Part shown: positions 16,868 through 24,972 of the stretch, piece after piece | Position numbering within the stretch: the stretch's first letter is position 1 | How the letters are laid out: each line of letters starts with the position of its first letter | NCBI RefSeq assembly: GCF_003994855.1 | Contig: NZ_CP034142.1 | Coordinates: forward strand, 124,001 to 188,000 | Direction: 5' to 3' | From: Marinobacter sp. NP-4(2019) | GTDB taxonomy: Bacteria > Pseudomonadota > Gammaproteobacteria > Pseudomonadales > Oleiphilaceae | Length of the DNA: 64,000 nt | Notes under the pieces: generated by a model | Database searches by the model: none | The model's input: only the letters and a program-made list of their open reading frames with translations | Told to the model about the DNA's origin: nothing | Program-made: the position numbers and the translations under genes

Positions 16868-17862
16868 CGGTGCGCGATAGCGATGCTGTGATAGCTTTCG
16901 GCTTCCTCGCCGTTTTGCTGGTTGCCACAATGATCCGGGTTGGCCGTGCGCTCTCCGTTGTCCTCCAATGTTGGCGGCTCGTCCTTTGATGTGAATACCT
17001 GAACCCGCTGATCGTAATAGTTCAATACCACCCTGATGCAGTCGGGCTCCTCGCCTCGAATGACGATGCCGCGGGCCTGGGTCAGTGTCAGCGTATCCCG
17101 TTGGGTGCCAATGAATTCCTGCAGTAACTCCACATTCCCCCGGGTACGGCCGGCCAGGCTTGCGGCGGCAAATTCCGGCTGATTGAATCCGCTGGTGCCG
17201 AAGGAGCTCGCGTCGTAGCGACCGCTCCAGGACGCGCTGGCCAGCTCTGCCGGGTTTTCCTCACCTTCGGCGGGTTGTCTGGCAACATACTGTGTTGCCC
17301 GGAAAATCTTGCCGAGGTTGGGGGTGTTGGTCCAGTCCAGCATGGGGTATATCCAGGTGCGATCCGCAGCGGGCACATCGCTGTCACTGTCACTTTCGGT
17401 AAAGCGGATCAGTGCATCATTGGCCGGCGTGTTGTAGCTTGCGGCCTCATCCTTGTTGACACTGTCCCGCATGAGCTGACGGCCCTCATTGAAATTGTCG
17501 ACGATCCCGGAGCGAATCACCTCGTTGATCAGGTCAAGGGGATTCCGCACGCTGGTATAGTCGGTGCCATCTTCGCCGGGCGTGGCGCCAAGGAAGGGAT
17601 TCAAATGCTCACGCAGCGCTTGCGCAATGCCGGCATCTTCACCGTCAGTGGCGGGCTGGATGCCACGATAGAAATCCCTGAATATAGTGTATTGCAGGAC
17701 CGGTGCCAGTCCCTCGGTATCCTGGAGCCGGAAAGTCGTCAGGGGCAGGTCCACGTCCGTCGCCGGATTGAGGTAGCCATCGTCGCCGGAGCTGTCAGGA
17801 CCGCACCCCGACAAGCCCAGGGTGATCGTGGCAGTCACTGCGAAAAAGCAGGAGTGTCTCAT
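16861..17862 (-). CDS. Putative lipoprotein of unknown function
   Basis: From the ATG at 17862 the 333-residue protein begins with a lipoprotein signal peptide ending LGLSG-C, so Cys20 would be lipidated and the protein exported. The mature part is acidic and rich in Asp, Gly, Ser and Thr, with no membrane span. It contains short Asp/Ser runs (TESDSDSDVP) and a Cys pair far apart near the C-terminus (about 278 and 313). I recognise no enzyme motif. It is divergent from the hybrid sensor kinase gene, with 134 bp between starts. Confidence 0.7.
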   Translation of the reverse strand: MRHSCFFAVTATITLGLSGCGPDSSGDDGYLNPATDVDLPLTTFRLQDTEGLAPVLQYTIFRDFYRGIQPATDGEDAGIAQALREHLNPFLGATPGEDGTDYTSVRNPLDLINEVIRSGIVDNFNEGRQLMRDSVNKDEAASYNTPANDALIRFTESDSDSDVPAADRTWIYPMLDWTNTPNLGKIFRATQYVARQPAEGEENPAELASASWSGRYDASSFGTSGFNQPEFAAASLAGRTRGNVELLQEFIGTQRDTLTLTQARGIVIRGEEPDCIRVVLNYYDQRVQVFTSKDEPPTLEDNGERTANPDHCGNQQNGEEAESYHSIAIAHRQ

Positions 17863-17996
17863 TTCTTTCGGCCCCAGGGTGCGAAGAAGGTGATTAAGCG
17901 CTAAAGTGACGGTCTGCGGAGCGGGAATGCCCGGCTCCGGTCCGACTGCTGACAATAAACCATAAATCAGGTGTCTACCCTCGCGGAGATCACATT

Positions 17997-20900
17997 TTGC
18001 AGCAACGGCAACGTCTGATCCGTCGTTTGATCACAGTGATCCCTATCCTGTTGATACTGTGTTTTTCTTCTTTCGCTACCGCCAGTGAACCGTGCCAGAA
18101 TGGTGACATTGTGCTCACCGGTGGCACCAGCAGTGTTCGGGACCTGGGTAATTGTGTCTGGTTTCTGGAGGATCCGGACCACTCCCTCGGCATCAACGAT
18201 GTCATTGATGAAGCCGCCCATCCTTTTACCCGCCACGAAGGTGGCGTGCTGAACTTTGGCTACACCGAATCCGCTTACTGGGTCAGGTTTGACCTGCGTG
18301 TGGGGGCCGGTGCTGCCCTTTCGGACTGGATACTGGAACTGGCATTACCCCTGGTGGATGAGGTGGTGCTTTATGTAGTGCGGGACGGCGACGTGGTCGA
18401 GCAACGTCGTGCCGGCTACGAGGGGGACTGGTCCTCCCGCGATCTGGCGGTTCCCAACCCGACGTTCAGGCTGTCGCTTGAACCTGGCAGTGCTACCCGG
18501 ATCTACCTGCGAATCACCAATACCAATACGTTTCGCCTCCCCATTTCGCTTTGGCGCCCCGACAGCTACATCGAGAAAGTGTCGGTGGACGAGGTGGTGC
18601 GAGGTATCCTGCTTGGCAGTATCCTCGCCATCCTGGCCTACAACCTGTTCGTTGCGGTGTCAGTGCGGGAGCGTAGCAACATCTATTACGTTCTCTATCT
18701 GGTATCGGCCATGGTCTTCATCGCCACTGAGCAGGTCCATGGCACTCAGCTGTTTAACGAGCGACCGGCGCTCCTGAACAAGGCGTACCTGCCTTATCTG
18801 ATCCTGATGATCTGGTTCTGGAGCCTGTTGATGGCGCGGTCGTTGCTGGAAACCAGGGAGCGTTCAAAGGATCTGGATCAGGTGATACGGCTGTGCCTGT
18901 ACTCGGTCGTTGTCACATTTGTCCTGTCGCTGTTCCTGCCCTATCACGTTGCCATGGAGTGGATCGTTCTTGGGTCCTTCATACTCAGTATCCTGATGAT
19001 TCTGGTCAGCTACCTGTCCTGGCGTTACTACAACCCGGCGGCCCGTTCCTACTTTTTCGCCTGGACTGCGGCGCTGTTGGGTATCGGAATCTACGCCCTG
19101 ATGGTAATGGGGCACCTGCCGGTGAATATGTTTACTTCATACTCCCCCCAGATTGGTCTGATGGCCCAGATCATCCTGTTCTCATTTGCGCTGGCGGATC
19201 GTATCAAGCAGGTTCAGGGTGAGGCGCTGGGCTGGAATGAGCGTGCGCTGGCGAACCTGAGCCGGTACCAATCGCTGTTTGATAACGCGATAGAAGGCGT
19301 ATTCCAGATGTCGCTGGACAGGCGGTTCATTACAGCGAATCCGGCGATGGCAACACTGATGGGGTACAGCAGCAGCCGGGAGCTGCTCGACGATAATCCG
19401 GACGTATTGGAGGCCTGCTTTGCGGACGCCCGGACCCGCAGGCGCGTGGTTGAGCAACTGGAAGCCCGGGGCATGGTGAAGGGCATCGAGGCCCGTTATT
19501 ACACCCATTCCGGCAGCGAGCGCTGGGCCACGATCTCCCTGCACACGGTGTACGATGCCGATGGACGACCGGCTCACCTGGAAGGTACCTGTATCGACGC
19601 CACCGAGCGTCATCAACGCCAGCGTATTGAGCGGGAGCGGGAGCAGGAACGGCTGGAAAAGGAGCTGGCCCGTAATTCTGCGGAGGCCAAGAGTCAGTTC
19701 CTTGCCAATATGAGCCACGAGATCCGCACACCGTTGGCGGCGATCATCGGATATGGCGAAACCCTGCTGGACACGGATCTGTCCGAGCAGGAAAGGCGTA
19801 GCAGTGCCGAAACCGTGGTACGCAGCGGTCGCCACCTGTTGGATCTGGTGAACGACATCCTTGATCACTCGAAGATCGACGCCAACAAGCTGGATGTGGA
19901 GATCGCTTCTGTCAATCTGCCCGAGCTATTAGAAGAAATTCGTGCCTTTTTCGCGCCCAGGGCCCGGGAGAAAGGGCTGGAATTCCAGATTACCTGTGAG
20001 TTTCCATTACCGGAAACCATTCGTACCGATCCCACGCGGTTTCGTCAGATTATTATAAATCTGTGTGGAAATGCCCTGAAATTCACGGAAAATGGCTCTA
20101 TTTCCCTGATAGTGCGTTGTGATCAACAACGTGAGCAGTTGGTTGCCCGGGTAGTGGACTCGGGCATTGGGATGAAGCCCGAGCAACTGGAGCGCCTGTT
20201 TGACCCCTTTGCCCAGGGCAGTGCCGCCATTGCACGACAGTATGGTGGCACCGGGTTGGGGTTGAGCATCTCACGCCGGTTGGCAGAGATGCTCGGGGGC
20301 GATATTACCGTCAGCAGCACCTACGGCGAGGGGAGTCAGTTCGAGGTCTCTATTGCCACCGGGGCGCTGGATGATACCCACTTCCTGCGCGCCGCTTCGG
20401 AACTCGGCGAACGGCGTCGCAGTCTGGCGAGGGTTGAGGCGCCACGATTGGCTGGTCGCATCCTGTGTGTGGAAGACAACGACGTCAATCGCCGACTGGT
20501 ATCCCTGCTGGTTAGCCGCACCGGGGCCGACATCGTGCATGTCAGCAACGGCGCGGAAGCGTTGGAAATGGCAAGCCGGGAACCTTTCGATGTGATCCTC
20601 ATGGACATCCAGATGCCCGTGATGAATGGCCGTGATGCGACGGCAGCCCTGCGGGAGGCCGGGATCAACACCCCGGTTGTTGCGCTGACGGCGAATGTCA
20701 TGGCGGAGGATATCGCCGACTACCTGGCCGCCGGTTGCAACGAACATCTCGCCAAGCCGATTGATAAGCAGCGGTTCTATGAGGTGTTGGCACGTTACCT
20801 GAAAGGGCAGTCGGACCAATATCGGGGGAAGGTGCTGGTGGCGGAGGACAGTGATGATAACCGCCGGCTGGTCGAGCGCATGTTGCGCCGTCTGGGCCTG

Positions 20901-21506
20901 GAGGTCATTACCGTTACCTGTGGTGACGAGGCGGTGCGCGTGGCCCTGTCGGAATCCGTCCGGCTGGTGCTGATGGATCGTCACATGCCGGGTCTGGATG
21001 GGGTGGAAGCCACCCGCATGTTACGGAAAACCGGATTTCGGCGACCCATTATTGCGTTTACCGCCGGTGACCAGCAGGAAATAGAAGCGCTGCAAAACGC
21101 TGGCTGTGATGGGGCCCTGAACAAACCCATCGACAAGGACCATTTGTTGGCGTTACTGGAGCGAACCCTGGGTAGCCGTGGAGAAGGTGGTGAAAGTTTT
21201 TCCGAAACCGGCGAGGATGGTGAGATCCACGACTTGGTTGTACAGTTCCTGTGCGGGCTGCAGGAACGTCAGCAGCGTATGGCCACAGCCCTGACCAGGA
21301 GGGACATGGTAACCTTGAAGGTGGAAGCCCACCAGATAAAGGGTACGGCGGGGGCAATGGGTTATCCGATGATGACGATCCAGGCGGGGGTTCTTGAGGA
21401 CTGCCTGAGCAGTGGGGAGCCGGACTGGAATGGTATTCGCAGCGAACTGGCACGGCTTGATGAGATGATTGAGCGTGCCCTGGCGGACCGGAAAGTGCGA
21501 ACATGA
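17997..21506 (+). CDS. Hybrid sensor histidine kinase: 7TMR-DISM sensor, PAS, HisKA, HATPase, two receivers, HPt
   Basis: The 1169-residue protein carries a whole phosphorelay. A signal peptide comes first, then a periplasmic 7TMR-DISMED2 domain (about 30-185, carbohydrate-binding-like) and seven membrane helices (about 195-400). A PAS domain (about 420-535) precedes HisKA with His574 in FLANMSHEIRTPL. The ATPase motifs are NLCGNALKFT, DSGIGM and GTGLGLSIS. Two receivers follow with Asp870 and Asp994, and then an HPt domain with His1112 (AHQIKGTAGAMG). The start codon appears to be TTG, supported by GGAG at 17984 and the immediate signal peptide. A membrane protein and a lone receiver follow in the same operon. 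Confidence 0.93.
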   Translation: MQQRQRLIRRLITVIPILLILCFSSFATASEPCQNGDIVLTGGTSSVRDLGNCVWFLEDPDHSLGINDVIDEAAHPFTRHEGGVLNFGYTESAYWVRFDLRVGAGAALSDWILELALPLVDEVVLYVVRDGDVVEQRRAGYEGDWSSRDLAVPNPTFRLSLEPGSATRIYLRITNTNTFRLPISLWRPDSYIEKVSVDEVVRGILLGSILAILAYNLFVAVSVRERSNIYYVLYLVSAMVFIATEQVHGTQLFNERPALLNKAYLPYLILMIWFWSLLMARSLLETRERSKDLDQVIRLCLYSVVVTFVLSLFLPYHVAMEWIVLGSFILSILMILVSYLSWRYYNPAARSYFFAWTAALLGIGIYALMVMGHLPVNMFTSYSPQIGLMAQIILFSFALADRIKQVQGEALGWNERALANLSRYQSLFDNAIEGVFQMSLDRRFITANPAMATLMGYSSSRELLDDNPDVLEACFADARTRRRVVEQLEARGMVKGIEARYYTHSGSERWATISLHTVYDADGRPAHLEGTCIDATERHQRQRIEREREQERLEKELARNSAEAKSQFLANMSHEIRTPLAAIIGYGETLLDTDLSEQERRSSAETVVRSGRHLLDLVNDILDHSKIDANKLDVEIASVNLPELLEEIRAFFAPRAREKGLEFQITCEFPLPETIRTDPTRFRQIIINLCGNALKFTENGSISLIVRCDQQREQLVARVVDSGIGMKPEQLERLFDPFAQGSAAIARQYGGTGLGLSISRRLAEMLGGDITVSSTYGEGSQFEVSIATGALDDTHFLRAASELGERRRSLARVEAPRLAGRILCVEDNDVNRRLVSLLVSRTGADIVHVSNGAEALEMASREPFDVILMDIQMPVMNGRDATAALREAGINTPVVALTANVMAEDIADYLAAGCNEHLAKPIDKQRFYEVLARYLKGQSDQYRGKVLVAEDSDDNRRLVERMLRRLGLEVITVTCGDEAVRVALSESVRLVLMDRHMPGLDGVEATRMLRKTGFRRPIIAFTAGDQQEIEALQNAGCDGALNKPIDKDHLLALLERTLGSRGEGGESFSETGEDGEIHDLVVQFLCGLQERQQRMATALTRRDMVTLKVEAHQIKGTAGAMGYPMMTIQAGVLEDCLSSGEPDWNGIRSELARLDEMIERALADRKVRT

Positions 21507-21545
21507 TAACGATCGGGCAAGATTCACAACAACGGAAACCGGACC

Positions 21546-22091
21546 ATGAGTGACAGTCAGCAACGAAGTGAGCAACACTCCCTGAGCATGATGTACGGTA
21601 CTTACGCGGATATCCTGTTTGTCCTGTTTCCGTTCCTCGTCATCACCATGCAGCGACTGTGGGACGGTAACCTGGCCGATATCCTTATGCGTCCGGACCT
21701 GAGCATTGCGGCTGCGATTCTGGCGGGATTGGCGATCGGGAAGTTTGTTCTGGGCCTGGTCAGTAACCGGGATCTCGGGCGCTTCAAGGAGCGCATCGTG
21801 TTTTTTATAGCGTTGACCCTGTTTGTGGTGCTCGGCCCTGCCATAATCCTGATGCTGAGCATCGTCGGTGACAGTGAGGTGCCGGAGTTTGTCGCGTTCG
21901 TGCAGCCGGTCCTGCTGATCATCGCGATTTCCCTCTATACCACGGCTGTCAGTATCAGCAACATCCTGACCCGGCAGGAGTCCGGCGATACTGAGACGGG
22001 CCGCGCGGGTGGCCTTCATGGTGCGGCCGACCGGTCCACCGGTCATGAACCACTGGCGATTCCGCGTCGTTCTGGCAGTGACACGCCATGA
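21546..22091 (+). CDS. Hypothetical membrane protein between kinase and receiver
   Basis: The 181-residue protein has about four membrane helices (about 22-38, 54-72, 84-108 and 115-140). Short polar ends flank them, and the hydrophilic C-terminal tail of about 35 residues is rich in Gly, Ser and Arg. I recognise no family. Its place 39 bp after the hybrid kinase and 31 bp before a lone receiver suggests a partner in the same signalling unit, perhaps a sensor accessory. This is inference from position only. Confidence 0.75.
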   Translation: MSDSQQRSEQHSLSMMYGTYADILFVLFPFLVITMQRLWDGNLADILMRPDLSIAAAILAGLAIGKFVLGLVSNRDLGRFKERIVFFIALTLFVVLGPAIILMLSIVGDSEVPEFVAFVQPVLLIIAISLYTTAVSISNILTRQESGDTETGRAGGLHGAADRSTGHEPLAIPRRSGSDTP

Positions 22092-22122
22092 GTCGCTCCC
22101 CGGGAGTCCAAGGAGAATAGCG

Positions 22123-22536
22123 ATGAATAAGCTCAGAGTATTGGTGGTTGAAGACGAGCCCGTGATGCGGGAGCGGTTGGTGCAGATGCTGTTCAATGCC
22201 GGTGCCACTGCGGTTGAATCCGCATGGGATGTGGCGAGTGCGCGGGCGGCTTTCGATGCCGCTGAGTTCCAGATCGTTCTGTTGGATCTGGGATTGCCGG
22301 ATGGCAACGGCCACGATTTGATGAAGGAGTTCAAGGGCCTGAAGGATAGCCAGCATGTTGTGTTGGTGACCGCCGATGACTCCATTGACAGCATTCAGGG
22401 GGCCATCAGTGCCGGGGCCAACGGGTATGTGGTAAAGCCCTACTCCCAGGAAAAGATACATGACGTGGTGAACAATTACGCCATGGTTCACAGTGGTGAC
22501 CTGGCAGTGATTCAGGGCCTGGGCCGAAAACATTGA
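22123..22536 (+). CDS. Single-domain response regulator (CheY-like)
   Basis: The 137-residue protein is a lone receiver domain. It has the acidic pocket VVEDEP, phospho-acceptor Asp55 in VLLDLGLPDG, the conserved Thr in VLVTADDS and Lys in VVKPYSQ. There is no DNA-binding or enzymatic output, so it probably acts by protein contact or as a phosphate shuttle for the upstream hybrid kinase. AAGGAG is well placed before the ATG. The open frame extends further upstream, but the family start is here. Confidence 0.9.
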   Translation: MNKLRVLVVEDEPVMRERLVQMLFNAGATAVESAWDVASARAAFDAAEFQIVLLDLGLPDGNGHDLMKEFKGLKDSQHVVLVTADDSIDSIQGAISAGANGYVVKPYSQEKIHDVVNNYAMVHSGDLAVIQGLGRKH

Positions 22537-22561
22537 GCGGCCCGGACCCTGATTCGGTGGA

Positions 22562-22834
22562 TCATGCCACCTGACGGGCAATCCAGGAGTTGTAGCGGGT
22601 TGCCAGTGCCCTCACGTATCGGGCTTCCGCGCCGTCCAGGTTGCCCAGGACGCCATTGAAGATCCAGCCTCGTTCGTAAAGTCCAAGCACCCGCTGTTCG
22701 TCATCCAGATTGACGCGTTGATTCAGTTTCTTGCAGATGGCATCCAGCAGCGGCAGCTTGTCAGGACGCTTGATCGCGCCCTGGCGGGTGCCGGCTGGCT
22801 GGTTTGCTGCACGTGTTGTCGGATGTCTTCTCAT
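22562..22834 (-). CDS. Small conserved hypothetical protein, 90 residues
   Basis: I do not recognise this protein. A basic, Pro/Thr-rich N-terminus (MRRHPTTRAANQPAG) leads into a folded-looking part with LLDAICKKLNQRVNLDDEQR, a YERGWIFNGVLGNLDGAEA stretch and an Arg-rich end. It is soluble. The start at 22834 has an AAGGAG site. It is convergent with the response regulator. The minus-strand terminator upstream (22862-22899) separates it from whatever is transcribed before it. Confidence 0.6.
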   Translation of the reverse strand: MRRHPTTRAANQPAGTRQGAIKRPDKLPLLDAICKKLNQRVNLDDEQRVLGLYERGWIFNGVLGNLDGAEARYVRALATRYNSWIARQVA

Positions 22835-22861
22835 GATGTTCTCCTTGTCGTTTTGCGGCTG

Positions 22862-22899
22862 CAAAAACAAAAACCCCGGTGCCTTGGCGCAACCGGGGT
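22862..22899 (-). terminator. Rho-independent terminator, minus strand
   Basis: Read on the minus strand, an ACCCCGGT/ACCGGGGT stem with an 11-nt loop is followed by TTTTTGTTTTTG. It must end a transcript arriving from the right on the minus strand. The only candidate is the 29-codon ORF at 22956-23045 or an RNA overlapping it. Confidence 0.78.
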
Positions 22900-22955
22900 C
22901 TGGCGGAGAGATTGGCCCGGTCGCTCGAATGGCTCCCGGGACTGACCGAAAGCCT

Positions 22956-23045
22956 TTAGCTGTCTTTCACCATAGCGAGTACACACTGGCCGGCATGGCA
23001 GCACGTGCCCGTGTAAGCAATGAAATGTCGGATGATGTGTCGCAT
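22956..23045 (-). CDS. Candidate micro-protein, 29 residues, Cys-rich
   Basis: An ATG at 23045 opens a 29-codon frame whose product includes TGTCCHAGQC (three Cys, one His) and ends VKDS. A purine-rich GGAAAAGAGCGAG precedes the ATG. The proper minus-strand terminator 57 bp downstream has no other obvious gene to serve. I do not recognise the peptide. It could equally be the chance content of a small RNA. Confidence 0.3.
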   Translation of the reverse strand: MRHIIRHFIAYTGTCCHAGQCVLAMVKDS

Positions 23046-23219
23046 GGTTTCTCGCTCTTTTCCGGCGGTGCTCTGGGCACTCATCAACCGGGTATTAACG
23101 GTTTCGGTACATTGATCAGTGTATAGCCTGCCGGCGGGTTTGCAAGAGGCAAAGCGCTTCGGCAAACCCCTACAGACGGTTTTGTGAAAACGAACCATAA
23201 TTCCGCCCGTCACGTGTTT

Positions 23220-23314
23220 TACGTTGTGCAGTCCTTGGTGTTGTCCATCTTATTGTGGTGGAACACCATTTGGATCTCTCCTTTCGACGCAGCCCTCAGG
23301 GCTGCGTTTTTTTT
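23220..23314 (+). ncRNA. Candidate small RNA ending in a strong terminator
   Basis: No plus-strand gene precedes the strong terminator at 23287-23314. The 70 nt before it contain a small hairpin (TGGTG-GAA-CACCA, about 23261-23273). A single-stranded-looking ATCTCTCCTTTC follows, complementary to a Shine-Dalgarno sequence. Hairpin, anti-SD seed and terminator with a long U-tail is the usual layout of an Hfq-type sRNA. The 5' end and promoter are not clear. Other parts of 22835-23433 show no further gene. Confidence 0.35.
23287..23314 (+). terminator. Strong rho-independent terminator, plus strand
   Basis: ACGCAGCCC and GGGCTGCGT arms (9 bp) surround a TCA loop and run into eight T residues. 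It lies over 750 bp after the nearest plus-strand gene end, which argues for a separate short transcript. Confidence 0.88.
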
Positions 23315-23433
23315 GGATAGTGGTTAATCCGTAGCCGCTAGTTCGTACAGAATTATCCCTCTGTTTTGTCGATAATGTGCTTGCTAACCAATCATTCATT
23401 TCAACAGATATTCAGAGGTTGAAACCTAAGAAA

Positions 23434-23667
23434 ATGCCTGACGAATCAGGATCTGCCAGAGAAAAATTCCGTTCACACGTACTCGTGGAAATGTTCCTTG
23501 TTGCCGCACTTGTTGTGTATATGGCCTTTGCGGAAGGACAGGTGGTGGGGGATAACCTCACGTTTACCGTGATAGGGGCGGGCCTGATGGCCCTGGTTAC
23601 GTACTGGACCCTGAATACCCTGCGTGATGGTCTGGAAGTAATTGCAGTTCGCCGGCATTCAGACTGA
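23434..23667 (+). CDS. Small two-helix membrane protein of unknown function
   Basis: From the ATG at 23434 the 77-residue product has a charged N-terminus, then two hydrophobic helices (about 16-36 and 42-62) and a basic tail (VRRHSD). I recognise no family. A GTG at 23377 would add 19 residues. The ribosome-binding site is weak. Its last 71 bp overlap, in the opposite direction, the end of the exonuclease gene, which is unusual for two real genes, so one of the ends may be misread. Confidence 0.5.
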   Translation: MPDESGSAREKFRSHVLVEMFLVAALVVYMAFAEGQVVGDNLTFTVIGAGLMALVTYWTLNTLRDGLEVIAVRRHSD

Positions 23668-24148
23668 TATGCTCCCAGGTCCGGTGCAGGATCAATGCGT
23701 CATTAGCGGCCCGGTGAACCGGCAGGCCCAACTGGTTGATGACTTCCTGGCGGACCGTGGACCAGTGCCTGACCTGGGCCGGGTTCAGTAACATGGATAT
23801 GGACTCCAGCTGAAAGGACGGCTGGACGCCGGCGACCCGGAACAGGCGATGCAGCCAGAAGCTGTCAAACGTCCAGGCATCACAGAAGACCTGATCGGGA
23901 AGCAGCTCGTTGAGACTGTTTGCCACTTCCGTGACCGGCCTGCCCTCGGTCTGCAGGGTTTCTCTGCCAATGCCGTGTATCTGCTCGGCACTGTCTGACC
24001 AATCCTGCCACAGTACATGGGGACGAATCAGCCAGCTGTGCAGTTGCCCATCGGGCAGGCAGATACCCACTTCAATCGGGTAACTGGCAATAAGGTCGAG
24101 GCTGGATGCCTCGAAATCGATAAATGCTGGCCTAGTCTCGGAGTTCAT
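23597..24148 (-). CDS. DEDDh-type 3'-5' exonuclease (DnaQ/RNase T-like)
   Basis: The 183-residue protein has the exonuclease motifs. Motif I is FIDFEASSLD (Asp, Glu), motif II is the Asp in DAWTFDSFWLHRLF, and motif III is HRAANDAL (His, Asp). This places it in the DEDDh superfamily of single-domain DnaQ-like nucleases. Whether DNA or RNA is the substrate cannot be told. The start at 24148 is chosen because the exonuclease fold begins a few residues later. The upstream extension to 24217 is Lys-rich and unlikely. Confidence 0.82.
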   Translation of the reverse strand: MNSETRPAFIDFEASSLDLIASYPIEVGICLPDGQLHSWLIRPHVLWQDWSDSAEQIHGIGRETLQTEGRPVTEVANSLNELLPDQVFCDAWTFDSFWLHRLFRVAGVQPSFQLESISMLLNPAQVRHWSTVRQEVINQLGLPVHRAANDALILHRTWEHISLNAGELQLLPDHHAGYSGSST

Positions 24149-24258
24149 TTTCTCTGATTTTTTATTGATGTGCTTTGATTTGAGTTTACCCGCCCCTTTG
24201 TTCAGACGCGAACCCATCGTGTCATTCCACTGTTACAATATGCTCATCGAATGTAAAA

Positions 24259-24286
24259 CCCCGATGACAACCAAGCGGTTGTCGGG
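24259..24286 (+). promoter_or_regulatory. Hairpin in the queC leader
   Basis: GACAACC (24266-24272) and GGTTGTC (24277-24283) pair around an AAGC loop, and outer CCCC/GGG can add pairs with a GAT bulge. It lies about 20 nt before the queC start. I could not fit it to the known preQ1 riboswitch classes, so its function is open. Confidence 0.35.
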
Positions 24287-24306
24287 AGTATGACCGGGAA
24301 ACGCTG

Positions 24307-24972
24307 ATGTCTGAAACTGTTGTTGTGATCTATTCCGGAGGCATGGACTCGTTCACCTTGTTGCACCTTGCCCGTGCCCGTGGTTACCAGGTTCATGCCC
24401 TGTCCTTCGATTATGGCCAGCGCCATGTCCGTGAGCTGGAGTGTGCGCGTAAGGTCTGTGATGACGCGGGTATCCCCCATAAGGTGATCGACATTCGTGC
24501 CCTAGGAGAGGTCATGGCCGGGTCGGCGCTGACTGCCGATGTTGAGGTTCCGGAAGGTCACTACGAAGAAGAGTCCATGAAGGCGACGGTGGTGCCCAAT
24601 CGCAACATGATCCTGCTGTCGCTGGCCACCGGTTATGCGGTTACTGCCGGGGCCGGTGCAGTCTGGTATGGGGCCCATGGCGGAGATCACGCCATCTACC
24701 CCGATTGTCGCCCGGAATTCGTGGAAAAGATGGATGCGGTATGTCGGGTGGCGAACTACGAGCCGGTCGCCATTGAAGCGCCGTTCATGGCCATGGACAA
24801 ATCAGAGATTCTGGCGGAAGGACTGAAGCTGAACCTGGACTATGGCCAGACCTGGACCTGCTACAACGGTCGGGACAAGGCTTGCGGTCGTTGTGGTTCC
24901 TGTGTGGAACGTCGTGAAGCCTTTGCCGCCCACGGCCTGGTGGATCCGCTGCCATATGAGGATGAAGCCTGA
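24307..24972 (+). CDS. queC: 7-cyano-7-deazaguanine synthase
   Basis: The 221-residue protein has the PP-loop SGGMDSFTLL at 11-20, VVPNRNMILLS in the middle, and the zinc-binding Cys set ending CYNGRDKACGRCGSC. QueC uses ATP and ammonia to convert 7-carboxy-7-deazaguanine to preQ0, on the way to the tRNA base queuosine. The last base of its stop overlaps the queE ATG (TGATG), so the two are coupled. Confidence 0.96.
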   Translation: MSETVVVIYSGGMDSFTLLHLARARGYQVHALSFDYGQRHVRELECARKVCDDAGIPHKVIDIRALGEVMAGSALTADVEVPEGHYEEESMKATVVPNRNMILLSLATGYAVTAGAGAVWYGAHGGDHAIYPDCRPEFVEKMDAVCRVANYEPVAIEAPFMAMDKSEILAEGLKLNLDYGQTWTCYNGRDKACGRCGSCVERREAFAAHGLVDPLPYEDEA

